Shown here in pieces: positions 5,154 to 12,386 of a stretch of DNA of 12,386 nt (position 1 is its first letter; every line of letters begins with the position of its first letter). The notes under the pieces were generated by a model. That model worked only from the letters and a program-made list of their open reading frames with translations. It was not told the origin of the DNA and did not search any database. Both the position numbers and the translations under genes were made by a program. The stretch spans positions 1 through 12,386 of the forward strand of contig DLME01000212.1 in assembly GCA_002479215.1 (NCBI GenBank). Reading direction: 5' to 3'. The DNA comes from Syntrophaceae bacterium UBA7544. GTDB lineage: Bacteria; Desulfobacterota; Syntrophia; Syntrophales; Smithellaceae.

Positions 5154-5921
5154 ATGAAAAATAACCGGGAAAAATTATTTATTCTTTTTATAATATCTTT
5201 GTTAATTTTATCCTGTGCCAGCCGAACCACACATGTAAGACCGGTCGAACCGGTGTCACAAAAAAAATCATTGGAGCTTATGGGCTATACCATTCAAGCC
5301 GGTGCGTTTGCCCAAGTGGAAAACGCAGTTCGTTTGACGGAAACGCTTAAAGCACGGGGATTGGATTCCACATATTTCAAGGACGCCGATGGATTATTTA
5401 AGGTTCGTTTTGGTAATTATCCCACCAAAGAAATGGCCAGACAAAAAGCGCAGAATCTTAAAGAAGCAGGAATCATTCAAGAATTTTACATTGTACGGCC
5501 GGAAGACTACGCTGTTGCCGGACAAAAGCGTTACGGTGGCAATTACCTGCGAGAAGCTTTGGTTAAAACTGCCCAGGATTTTATCGGAGTCCGTTATCTT
5601 TGGGGCGGCACTTCTTCCGAAACAGGATTTGATTGCAGTGGATTAACCATGACTGTGTATCAATTAAATGGATTGAATTTACCCCGCAAATCAACAAGAC
5701 AATTTGAAGTCGGCAGTCCGGTGGTTAACATCCGCCAGTTACAAAAGGGCGATCTGGTGTTTTTTGCGTCGAAAGGAAAGAACAAGGTTTCGCACGTCGG
5801 GGTTTATATTGGAGATGGAGAATTCATTCACGCTTCCTCACGAGGTAAAAAGATTCGTATTGATTCCCTTTCTGCTAAATCCTTTTCCCAAAGATATATG
5901 GGTGCAAGAACATATCTATAA
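5154..5921 (+). CDS. SPOR-domain NlpC/P60 (C40) lipoprotein endopeptidase
   Basis: The 255-residue protein is predicted to be an envelope lipoprotein that cleaves peptidoglycan stem peptides. A lysine-containing N-region and a hydrophobic stretch (about 8-20) lead to the lipobox LILSC with lipidated Cys21. A SPOR domain (about 43-115; YTIQAGAF, VRFGNYPTKEMARQKAQ) should bind glycan strands lacking stem peptides, as at division sites. The C40 domain (about 133-255) has catalytic Cys161 in GFDCSGL, His214 in SHVGVYIG and a third polar residue His226 in FIHAS. NlpC/P60 enzymes more often carry SH3b or LysM targeting domains, so SPOR targeting is less usual. The ATG at 5154 has only a weak ribosome-binding site, but the signal peptide fits it. 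Confidence 0.9.
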   Translation: MKNNREKLFILFIISLLILSCASRTTHVRPVEPVSQKKSLELMGYTIQAGAFAQVENAVRLTETLKARGLDSTYFKDADGLFKVRFGNYPTKEMARQKAQNLKEAGIIQEFYIVRPEDYAVAGQKRYGGNYLREALVKTAQDFIGVRYLWGGTSSETGFDCSGLTMTVYQLNGLNLPRKSTRQFEVGSPVVNIRQLQKGDLVFFASKGKNKVSHVGVYIGDGEFIHASSRGKKIRIDSLSAKSFSQRYMGARTYL

Positions 5922-6060
5922 TTCAGAGTAGCTGTAATTTTATTTTATAGCGCTGTCGGATTCAAGGTACGTGATTATTAAAATGATCTAAGTACTGAAT
6001 AAATTATTTTCTGGATTATTTCTTGAATACCTCAAAATAGAGATTTAATATTTTTCCGGA

Positions 6061-6086
6061 TAAAAAATAAAATCACTTTGTGATTT
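6061..6086 (-). terminator. Possible minus-strand intrinsic terminator
   Basis: AAATCAC (6070-6076) and GTGATTT (6080-6086) form a seven-pair stem with a TTT loop. Read on the minus strand, the stem is followed by TTTATTTTTTAT, which looks like an intrinsic terminator tail. On the plus strand there is no T-run after it. No minus-strand gene is visible to its right before the hybrid kinase, so its purpose is unclear. It could also be a chance palindrome in AT-rich DNA. Confidence 0.3.
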
Positions 6087-6174
6087 GTTGCTACATGCGC
6101 TTTTATGATTGTTTAAAAATAATTTATACGGCATAAAAAAAATAAAATAAATTGTAAAATATGCGTAGTTTTTG

Positions 6175-6203
6175 TTGACCAGATGAAGAAAATAAAGTAA
6201 CAT
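6175..6203 (+). promoter_or_regulatory. Candidate sigma-70-type promoter for the lysine-rich gene
   Basis: TTGACC (6175-6180) matches five of six -35 consensus bases and is followed, after exactly 17 bases, by TAACAT (6198-6203), which matches four of six -10 bases. The predicted start would be about 65 bases before the ATG at 6275, giving a short leader that contains the strong AAAGGAGG site. Chance matches are easy in AT-rich DNA. Confidence 0.4.
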
Positions 6204-6274
6204 TAACTCAGAAAAAAAGAATTTGCAGTTTTTTAATCCTAAAGAATACAGTTTTACAAAGGAGGCATTACTTG

Positions 6275-6394
6275 ATGAAAGCAAAAGCAAAGAAGAAACC
6301 AGTAAAGAAAGTCATGAAGAAAAAAGCTACAAAGAAACCGAAAGCAAAAAAAGTTGCCAAGAAGAAACCGGCAAAGAAAGCAAAAAAGAGATAA
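6275..6394 (+). CDS. Small lysine-rich, histone H1-like basic protein
   Basis: ATG 6275 to TAA 6392-6394 encodes 39 residues: 22 Lys, 7 Ala, 3 Pro, 3 Val, one Arg and no acidic, aromatic or cysteine residue. The pattern is built from repeats such as KKKPVKK, KKPKAKK and KKKPAKKAKK, as in the C-terminal tail of histone H1 and bacterial H1-like proteins. It is therefore likely to bind DNA or RNA non-specifically, perhaps in the nucleoid. AAAGGAGG (6258-6265) lies nine bases upstream, one of the strongest ribosome-binding sites in the window. A longer frame from 6223 overlaps it but has no matching ribosome-binding site and gives a low-complexity Glu/Lys/Ser sequence. The gene stands alone between AT-rich gaps. 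Function is inferred from composition only. Confidence 0.68.
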   Translation: MKAKAKKKPVKKVMKKKATKKPKAKKVAKKKPAKKAKKR

Positions 6395-6460
6395 CGATTA
6401 AGAAAAAAATAATTAAACGATAATTAGTCATTTAATTATAAAATCGTTCTATTTCGCCTT

Positions 6461-6497
6461 AAGCAGAGTAGTGTTTTAAAATGACACTGCTCTGCTT
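6461..6497. terminator. Strong hairpin after the lysine-rich gene, likely terminator
   Basis: AAGCAGAGTAGTGT (6461-6474) pairs with ACACTGCTCTGCTT (6484-6497) in a 14-pair stem with one G-U pair and a nine-base loop. It lies 66 bases after the small gene's stop and 70 bases before the FGGY kinase. The nearest T-run on the plus strand (CTTTTTT, 6521-6527) is about 24 bases further on, so it is not a textbook intrinsic terminator. Transcript-end protection or a regulatory palindrome are alternatives. Confidence 0.5.
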
Positions 6498-6567
6498 CAA
6501 GTAATATTTAAGTTCCCTGTCTTTTTTAAATAAATTATTTTTCTAAAATGCACTATAGCGGTAATTT

Positions 6568-8133
6568 ATGACCAAAGACTTAATCCTGGCAATCGATAAT
6601 GGCACACAATCCGTAAGAGCGTTGATTTTCGATTTACGGGGTAATATAGTTCATAAAGCGCGAATTCCTCTGGAACCATATATTTCGCGCGAGCCCGGCT
6701 GGGCAGAACAAGACGCAGATTATTACTGGAAGTCTTTATGTCAGGCTTGCCAAAAGCTCTGGAAGGAAACATCAGTATCAAAAGATGCTATTGCCGGAGT
6801 CACGATTACCACCCAACGCGCCACGATGATTAATGTCGATAAAAAAGGTAATCCTTTACGTCCGGCTATAGTCTGGCTGGATCAGCGACGAACAAACGGT
6901 TTAAAGCCGGTCGGCGGTTTTTGGGGACTGGCTTTTAAAGTATCACGTATGTCAGAGACTGTGGCTTACTTGCAGGCTGAAGCTGAATGTAATTGGATCA
7001 GACTGCATCAACCGGAAATATGGAGTAAAACATACAAATATCTTTTTCTATCCGGCTATTTGACATATTGTTTGACGGGAAGGTTTGTTGATTCCGTGGG
7101 CTGTCAGGTAGGATACGTTCCTTTTGATTATAAGAAAAAAAAGTGGGCATCTTCCTGGAATTGGAAATGGCAGGTTACTCAAATCGAACCGGAAATGCTG
7201 CCCGAGCTTATTGCCCCGGCCGATACAATGGGTCAGATTACCAAAAAAGCAGCGGAAGAGACGGGCATACCGGAGGGTCTGCCGCTGATCGCTGCTGCCG
7301 CGGATAAAGCTTGTGAAGTGATAGGTGCGGGATGTCTAGAGCCGCATATCGGATGTTTGAGTTATGGTACGACTGCCACAATCAACACCACGCATTACAA
7401 ATATATCGAAGCAATTCCCCTGATTCCGCCATATCCTTCGGCGGTACCCGACGCTTATAGTTTGGAAATTCAGATTTATCGTGGTTATTGGATGGTCAGC
7501 TGGTTCAAGGAGCAATTCGCTCAACTGGAACAAAAAATAGCTCAGGAACGCGGCGTAGAGACCGAGACAATAATTGAAGAATTATTGCATCAAGTTCAGC
7601 CGGGATCAATGGGTCTTATATTGCAACCATATTGGTCCCCAGGAATAAAAGTTCCCGGACCGGAAGCAAAAGGTGCTATAATAGGTTTTGGTGATGTACA
7701 CAATCGCGCCCATCTATACCGGGCGATATTGGAAGGTTTGGCTTATGCTTTGCGCGAAGGAAAAGAGCGCGAGGAGAAACGCAGCGGCATAGAAATAACC
7801 GAATTGCGGGTCTCCGGTGGCGGTTCGCAAAGCAACGCAGCAATGCAGCTGACCGCCGATATTTTCGGATTGACTACCGCGCGGCCGCATATCTATGAAA
7901 CATCCGGATTAGGCGCAGCAATCGATGCAGCAGTAGGATTAAAACTTCATCGTGATTTTAAGACAGCGGTGCAAGAGATGACGCGCATCGGCCAATTATT
8001 TGAGCCCAATTTGAACACGCATAATATATACGATAAACTTTACAAGAGGGTTTACAAACAAATGTATAATCGATTGAAACCTCTATACGAAGAAATTCGC
8101 TCCATTACCGGTTATCCCAACCGGGTGGGGTAA
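6568..8133 (+). CDS. FGGY-family carbohydrate kinase
   Basis: This 521-residue kinase belongs to the FGGY family (glycerol kinase, xylulokinase and relatives), which phosphorylates a sugar or polyol with ATP. The N-terminal actin-like domain opens with [16 protein letters not shown] (7-22), the phosphate-1 loop. [11 protein letters not shown] (81-91) and AIVWLDQR (100-107) shape the substrate region. AAADKACE (243-250) carries Asp246, the likely catalytic base, and SYGTTATIN (265-273) the phosphate-2 loop. The C-terminal domain has [21 protein letters not shown] (414-434), the adenosine motif, and [14 protein letters not shown] (444-457). Length is normal. The substrate cannot be assigned: no transporter, isomerase or dehydrogenase partner is adjacent. 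The ATG at 6568 has no clear Shine-Dalgarno sequence, but family motifs begin at once. Confidence 0.9.
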   Translation: MTKDLILAIDNGTQSVRALIFDLRGNIVHKARIPLEPYISREPGWAEQDADYYWKSLCQACQKLWKETSVSKDAIAGVTITTQRATMINVDKKGNPLRPAIVWLDQRRTNGLKPVGGFWGLAFKVSRMSETVAYLQAEAECNWIRLHQPEIWSKTYKYLFLSGYLTYCLTGRFVDSVGCQVGYVPFDYKKKKWASSWNWKWQVTQIEPEMLPELIAPADTMGQITKKAAEETGIPEGLPLIAAAADKACEVIGAGCLEPHIGCLSYGTTATINTTHYKYIEAIPLIPPYPSAVPDAYSLEIQIYRGYWMVSWFKEQFAQLEQKIAQERGVETETIIEELLHQVQPGSMGLILQPYWSPGIKVPGPEAKGAIIGFGDVHNRAHLYRAILEGLAYALREGKEREEKRSGIEITELRVSGGGSQSNAAMQLTADIFGLTTARPHIYETSGLGAAIDAAVGLKLHRDFKTAVQEMTRIGQLFEPNLNTHNIYDKLYKRVYKQMYNRLKPLYEEIRSITGYPNRVG

Positions 8134-8269
8134 AAGTTTATAAATAATTATTATAATTGTAATATATAATCGAATAATATTTTTTTTGACGGAATGTTGT
8201 GTTGTCGAATTACCAAGATTAAATTCAATATAAAAAATCATCAATGAAAAGAAAGAATATTATTTAAAA

Positions 8270-9352
8270 ATGAAGACCAAAATCAAAAGTAAGATCGGAT
8301 TTAGGAATTTGTTGGTAACGGGAGGTTGCGGATTTATCGGCAGTAATTTTATTCGCTATTTAATGGCACGGAGAGATTATTCCGGCAGAATAATCAATGT
8401 GGACAAACTAACATATGCCGGCAATCCCAAAAATCTGGCGGACATTGCCTCTGACTTTGCTTCAAAATATATATTCCAAAGGGTGGATATTTGTGATGCC
8501 GCAAAACTCGAAGATGTATTTCTGAAATATGATATTGATGCAATTTGCCATTTTGCGGCTGAATCACATGTTGACCGCTCTATAAAAACACCTGGTAATT
8601 TTATTCAGACAAATATTATTGGAACTTTTAATCTTTTGGAAATAGCTAAATCTCGCGGCGATAAATTTAAAATCTTTCATCATGTCAGTACCGATGAAGT
8701 TTACGGGAGCCTCGGTGACAAAGGTTTATTTCACGAAGATACTCCCTATCGACCCAATAGCCCGTATTCGGCATCAAAGGCCGCTTCCGACCATCTGGTC
8801 CACTCCTATTATAAAACGTTCGGACTGCCCATGACAATTTCCAATTGCTCTAATAATTACGGCCCCTATCAGTTTCCGGAAAAGCTCATTCCATTGGTTA
8901 TTCTCAATGCCTTGGAAGGAAAGACATTGCCTGTTTATGGCGACGGGAAAAATGTTCGTGATTGGCTGTATGTTGAAGATCATTGCAAAGCTATCTGGCA
9001 AATTATGAATTCCGGTAGAATCGGGCAAACTTACAATGTCGGCGGTAATTCCGAGATGGAAAATATTTTAATTGTACAAATGATTTGCGATATTCTGGAT
9101 GAAATCAAACCGCCAGTCGATGGGAAACCGCGGCGCGATCTGATCACGTTCGTTAAAGACCGCCCCGGACACGATAAGCGTTATGCGATTGATTTTTCCA
9201 AGCTCAACAGAGAATTGGGTTGGTCTCCAAAGGAATCGTTTGGTTCCGGTTTGCGAAAAACTATTAGCTGGTATTTAAATCAAAAAATGTGGGTGGCCAA
9301 TATTAAAACCGGCACATATCAGAAGTGGATTGAAGAACAATATGGTTCTTGA
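8270..9352 (+). CDS. rmlB: dTDP-glucose 4,6-dehydratase
   Basis: RmlB converts dTDP-glucose to dTDP-4-keto-6-deoxyglucose, the branch point to L-rhamnose and other deoxysugars of O-antigen or capsule. The 360-residue protein is an extended short-chain dehydrogenase. It shows the NAD-binding GGCGFIGSN (18-26), DKLTYAGN (45-52), HFAAESHVDRS (94-104), catalytic STDEVYG (140-146, Thr141-Asp142-Glu143), YSASK with Tyr166 and Lys170, NNYGPYQFPEKLIP (195-208), RDWLYVEDH (230-238) and DRPGHDKRYAID (297-308). The N-terminus is about ten residues longer than usual, with a basic MKTKIKSKIGFR start. No Shine-Dalgarno sequence is visible and no internal Met offers a shorter start. The other rhamnose genes rmlA, rmlC and rmlD are not in the window. 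Confidence 0.95.
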   Translation: MKTKIKSKIGFRNLLVTGGCGFIGSNFIRYLMARRDYSGRIINVDKLTYAGNPKNLADIASDFASKYIFQRVDICDAAKLEDVFLKYDIDAICHFAAESHVDRSIKTPGNFIQTNIIGTFNLLEIAKSRGDKFKIFHHVSTDEVYGSLGDKGLFHEDTPYRPNSPYSASKAASDHLVHSYYKTFGLPMTISNCSNNYGPYQFPEKLIPLVILNALEGKTLPVYGDGKNVRDWLYVEDHCKAIWQIMNSGRIGQTYNVGGNSEMENILIVQMICDILDEIKPPVDGKPRRDLITFVKDRPGHDKRYAIDFSKLNRELGWSPKESFGSGLRKTISWYLNQKMWVANIKTGTYQKWIEEQYGS

Positions 9353-9412
9353 TGCAGAGCAGATAATTTACGGCTAAGATATAATATTGTATTATTTCCT
9401 AAGGAGCGAATC

Positions 9413-10249
9413 ATGCCAAAGTTGTCCAATCTAAAGAATTCGTCACGATATTTTATGGAAAGCGAAGAAGAGACTATTCGCCTCGAAATAAAAACTGATC
9501 CGGAGGCTTTACGCAAGCAGGCTCTCTGGTGCGGAATCAAACCCGGTATGCGCGTTCTGGATGTGGGTTGTGGTACGGGGAAAACAACGTCTCTTCTTTA
9601 TGAAATGATTCAACCCGATGGCTGTGTTGTTGGCATTGATTTTTCCGAAACACGCATATTTTTTGCTAAAGAAAATTACGGCAAAAAAAAAGGCATTGAA
9701 TTTCATCTAGGTGACTTTCGCGAATCAATGAAAGATTTGGGGCAATTTGATTTTATTTGGGTAAGGTTTTTGCTGGAATACTACCGGAAAGAAGCTATTG
9801 ATATTGTCAAAAATTTAAAAATGAGTGTAGCGCCAGGAGGTTTACTCTGTCTGCTCGATTTGGATTATAATTGTTTAAATCACTACGAGTTGCCCGTTCC
9901 ACTGGCGAGAATACTGCCGAAAATTATGAATTATGCGGATAAAAAATACAATTTTGATACATTTGTGGGACGAAAACTCTACTCTTTCCTTTATGATAGT
10001 GGCTTTGAAAAAATAGATGTGGAGTTAATGGCGCATAATTTAATCTTTGGCGAAATTAAAGATAAAGATAAATTTAATTTGAGTAAAAAAATAGAAATAG
10101 CAGCGAAAAAGGCTGAAAAATTAATAAATTCATATCCCGGCGGTTATCAACAATTTTCTAGTGATTTGAATAAATTTTTATTTGATCCAAGACGTTTTAC
10201 CTACACACCTCTGCTGCTTTGCAAGGGTGTTAAGCCATTTTCTTGCTAG
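9413..10249 (+). CDS. Class I SAM-dependent methyltransferase
   Basis: The 278-residue protein has a Rossmann-type methyltransferase domain at about 35-150. Motif I is VLDVGCGTG (48-56), the acidic end of strand 2 is GIDFS with Asp76, LGDF (99-102) is the adenine-side acidic loop, FDFIWVRFLLEY (112-123) is motif II, and PGGLL (141-145) follows. The C-terminal 120 residues are lysine-rich and not recognised, probably substrate-specific. AAGGAG (9401-9406) is six bases before ATG 9413, which fixes the start. It lies 60 bases after rmlB and may be co-transcribed with it, so a sugar or surface-polymer substrate is conceivable. Its TAG stop overlaps the stop of the convergent kinase gene. The substrate is unknown. 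Confidence 0.85.
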   Translation: MPKLSNLKNSSRYFMESEEETIRLEIKTDPEALRKQALWCGIKPGMRVLDVGCGTGKTTSLLYEMIQPDGCVVGIDFSETRIFFAKENYGKKKGIEFHLGDFRESMKDLGQFDFIWVRFLLEYYRKEAIDIVKNLKMSVAPGGLLCLLDLDYNCLNHYELPVPLARILPKIMNYADKKYNFDTFVGRKLYSFLYDSGFEKIDVELMAHNLIFGEIKDKDKFNLSKKIEIAAKKAEKLINSYPGGYQQFSSDLNKFLFDPRRFTYTPLLLCKGVKPFSC

Positions 10250-12386
10250 TATGAGGTATCGAGAATTTTCCTAACACTGAGCAGTAAATCTTCCGGGCGG
10301 TATGGTTTGTTAATAAATCCCGCCGCTCCGGCTTTGGTTAAATCTTCGATTTGTTGGGAAGTGGAATAGCCGCTGGTCATTAAAACTTTAGCCCTTTCAT
10401 TAATGGCCAACAAATCAACAAGGCATTTTTTACCGCCTTTGCCGGGCATATTTAAATCGAGAAGCACTAACTTGATTTTATCTTTTTGAGCGGTATAAAC
10501 ATCTAACGCCTGCTCGGCGCTTTCAGCAATCATTACTTTATAACCGTAAGAGCTCAATGTTTCTTTGACTGTTTCTAAAATGTTTTTTTCATCATCAACG
10601 ACAAGTAATTTTTCCTTGCCGCGGGGAATTTTCACGGTTTTTTCCTGAACTTTTTGTTGCAGTTTTCCGGATGTTGTGGCTGGGAATAAAATTTTAAAAG
10701 TCGTTCCCTTGTCCGGAGTGCTTTCACAGTAAATAAAGCCGTCGTGATTTTTCACAATTCCATGAACAACGGCAAGGCCCAATCCGGTTCCTTTTCCTGC
10801 TTCCTTTGTGGTGAAAAATGGTTCAAAGATGTGCTGTATCAGTTCTTTTTCCATACCGCTACCCGTATCGGAAACCGACAATTCTATATAACTGCCAGAA
10901 GGAATATTCAAGCCAGCTATGGAAGCATTTTCTTGAAAAATGATATTATTTGTACTTATTATTATTTTTCCGCTATCACCCATGGCATCGCGGGCATTAA
11001 TGACCAGATTCATGATAATTTGACCTATCTGAGTAGAATCGGCGATGAGGGGGAAAATATCGTCATGCAGGTTTGTTTGTATATTGATCATCTTAGGAAT
11101 TGATTTTGTAAGCAAATTATGCATGCTTTTAATTTCTTCATTGATATTGATAATCTTCGATAGCGGTTCAACTTTTTTGCCAAAAAGCATTAATTGGCTG
11201 ACAAGCTCTCGAGAGCGTTGAATTAGTTCTCCTATACTTTTAAGATAAGATATCTCTGTTTCATTTCCGGTTCTTCCCGAAATCATTATCTGGTTGTAAC
11301 CCATAATTGCCTGAATAATATTATTAAAATCGTGGGCTATGCCGCCGGTTAGGGTGCCGACGGCTTCCATTTTAGAGGCCTGTAGAAGTTGAGCTTCCAT
11401 AATGCGCAATCTGGTGATGTCTTTGAGAGTTCCAACAACACCGATTACACTTCCTTCCGCATCTATGTCCGGTGCTCCGGTAAAAGTTACATAACGTGGC
11501 AAGCCTTTATCATTTAAAATGATAAAATTTTTATCTCTAATCGTTAATTTATTGTCGAGAATGTTTTGAAAAATTTCAATAAATGCCGCCCGATCTTCCT
11601 CACGTATAAAATCATTAAGATGTTTATTCTGGATTTCGTTTATATCATGGCCTAAAACCTCTTTCCATGCGGTATTGACATAAGAAAACTTTCCTTCATG
11701 ATCCAGCCGATAAATGATATCAGGTGAATTATCGCTTAAATTGCGGAAACGTTCTTCGCTTTCTTTAATTTTTTTATGAGCAAGAGCGTTATTTAAACTG
11801 ATACCGATTTGTTGAGCGATACCCATCAGCAAACTCAAATCGCTTTGAGTTGTCTGGCTTTTTGTTTTGGTATTATCAACAGAAAGAATGCCTTCTGATT
11901 TTCCCTCATAAATGATCGGGACGCAAATAAATGATTCAACTCTAAATTCTTTGATGTAGTTGGAGCTTCTTTCGGAAAGATCATTTTCAATATCATTTAC
12001 GTTATTAATGAGGAATGGTTTTTGATCTCGATAGGCCAAATAAAAACTCCCCTTGGATAGCGGATTGTTAAGATTAAAGTCCATGCTTTTTAATATAGCT
12101 TCTTCTTGGGGTGTGTAGCCGTAACCGGCGGTATATACAAGTTTTGTTTTCTCGGGGTTGGCGAGCATAATCATACCGCGTGTGAATTGAAGACGTTTTA
12201 GCAGGGAATCCGTAATAAAATGAAAAAGCTCTTGAGGTTCAAGAATAGAGGAAGCTGCTTCGCCTATTTCCCTTACTAGTAATAACTCATTGTAACGGAG
12301 TTCTATTTGTTCAAATAGCTGGTCGGATGCTTTTCCTTGATCTGTTAAAACTTTCTTCATTTCATCAGAATTAAGAATATTGCCGT
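10246..12386 (-). CDS. Hybrid sensor histidine kinase, GAF-PAS-HisKA-HATPase-REC (5' end probably cut)
   Basis: A multidomain two-component kinase runs to the right window edge. From the Met at 12360 it is 704 residues, but the frame stays open through 12386 and that Met has no good ribosome-binding site, so the true start probably lies outside. In that numbering: GAF (about 33-192), PAS (about 202-318), the H-box GGIAHDFNN with phospho-acceptor His343, N-box NLVINARDAM (451-460), DTGSGM (498-503), FEPFFTTK (512-519), GKGTGLGLA (522-530), and a receiver domain (584-700) with Asp589/Asp590, phospho-acceptor Asp635, Thr662 and Lys685. No transmembrane segment is seen, so the visible part is cytosolic. 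Its signal, and any partner regulator, are not in the window. Confidence 0.93.
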   Translation of the reverse strand, partial: GNILNSDEMKKVLTDQGKASDQLFEQIELRYNELLLVREIGEAASSILEPQELFHFITDSLLKRLQFTRGMIMLANPEKTKLVYTAGYGYTPQEEAILKSMDFNLNNPLSKGSFYLAYRDQKPFLINNVNDIENDLSERSSNYIKEFRVESFICVPIIYEGKSEGILSVDNTKTKSQTTQSDLSLLMGIAQQIGISLNNALAHKKIKESEERFRNLSDNSPDIIYRLDHEGKFSYVNTAWKEVLGHDINEIQNKHLNDFIREEDRAAFIEIFQNILDNKLTIRDKNFIILNDKGLPRYVTFTGAPDIDAEGSVIGVVGTLKDITRLRIMEAQLLQASKMEAVGTLTGGIAHDFNNIIQAIMGYNQIMISGRTGNETEISYLKSIGELIQRSRELVSQLMLFGKKVEPLSKIININEEIKSMHNLLTKSIPKMINIQTNLHDDIFPLIADSTQIGQIIMNLVINARDAMGDSGKIIISTNNIIFQENASIAGLNIPSGSYIELSVSDTGSGMEKELIQHIFEPFFTTKEAGKGTGLGLAVVHGIVKNHDGFIYCESTPDKGTTFKILFPATTSGKLQQKVQEKTVKIPRGKEKLLVVDDEKNILETVKETLSSYGYKVMIAESAEQALDVYTAQKDKIKLVLLDLNMPGKGGKKCLVDLLAINERAKVLMTSGYSTSQQIEDLTKAGAAGFINKPYRPEDLLLSVRKILDTSY

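Larger units (their letters stand above)
5922..6274. other. AT-rich 353-bp non-coding gap
   Basis: The stretch between the peptidase and the lysine-rich gene contains no convincing coding frame. It is very rich in A and T, with several A runs. I see a short hairpin at 6070-6086, a candidate sigma-70-type promoter at 6175-6203 and the ribosome-binding site AAAGGAGG at 6258-6265. No clear terminator follows the peptidase gene. Confidence 0.6.

Noticed and set aside
6223..6423. A 66-codon open frame rich in Glu, Lys and Ser overlapping the lysine-rich gene
   Set aside because: It has no ribosome-binding site at its start, its composition is what an A-rich lysine repeat gives when read out of frame, and the AAAGGAGG site points to the ATG at 6275 instead.
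1781..6487. AATGACAC at 1781 and 6480 and its reverse complement at 3161 as a shared operator
   Set aside because: An eight-base match is close to chance in 12 kb, each copy sits in a different structural context, and no regulator is present to link them.
8186..8214. TTGACG as a -35 box for rmlB
   Set aside because: No acceptable -10 hexamer lies 16-18 bases downstream (ATTACC or TTACCA).

Overview
This window carries housekeeping and cell-envelope genes of what is probably a Gram-negative anaerobe. A SPOR-domain lipoprotein points to a diderm cell. The short, anaerobe-type ThiC, the GAF-PAS hybrid histidine kinase and the many small palindromic intergenic repeats would fit a Desulfobacterota (Syntrophia-like) genome. 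That placement is an inference from gene style, not from a marker gene. Base composition is moderately AT-rich, and the non-coding DNA after about 5.9 kb is strongly AT-rich.

Layout. Positions 1-293 are a tandem array of a 141-bp unit that contains a palindromic element, the thiN leader and the first 11 codons of thiN. Then comes a compact thiamine operon on the + strand: thiN (thiamine pyrophosphokinase, 261-932), thiD (HMP/HMP-P kinase, 936-1742) and thiC (HMP-P synthase, 1782-3053). It is followed by a small ABM-domain monooxygenase-like gene (3185-3493), a CCA-adding tRNA nucleotidyltransferase (3516-4871) and a SPOR + NlpC/P60 lipoprotein peptidase (5154-5921). Four gaps in this first half (before thiN, thiD-thiC, thiC-abm, cca-peptidase) carry hairpin-forming repeats. 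Two of these repeats are clearly homologous to each other and show a compensatory base-pair change.

The second half starts with a 353-bp AT-rich gap leading to a 39-codon lysine-rich, histone H1-like gene (6275-6394). This gene is easy to miss because a longer open frame overlaps it. Next are an FGGY-family sugar kinase (6568-8133), dTDP-glucose 4,6-dehydratase rmlB (8270-9352) and a class I SAM methyltransferase (9413-10249). On the opposite strand a hybrid sensor kinase (GAF-PAS-HisKA-HATPase-REC) runs from the right window edge to 10246. Its stop codon overlaps that of the methyltransferase in a shared CTAG.

The thiamine genes work together: ThiC and ThiD make the pyrimidine half of thiamine, and ThiN makes the diphosphate cofactor from thiamine. 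The remaining genes look like independent units. No defence system, prophage, IS transposase, CRISPR array, tRNA or rRNA is visible. The most unusual material is the repeat landscape: the tandem array whose thiN 5' copies differ only at synonymous positions, a repeat that contains the thiC ribosome-binding site and start codon, and a repeat that supplies the end of cca. The small basic protein is the other point of interest.
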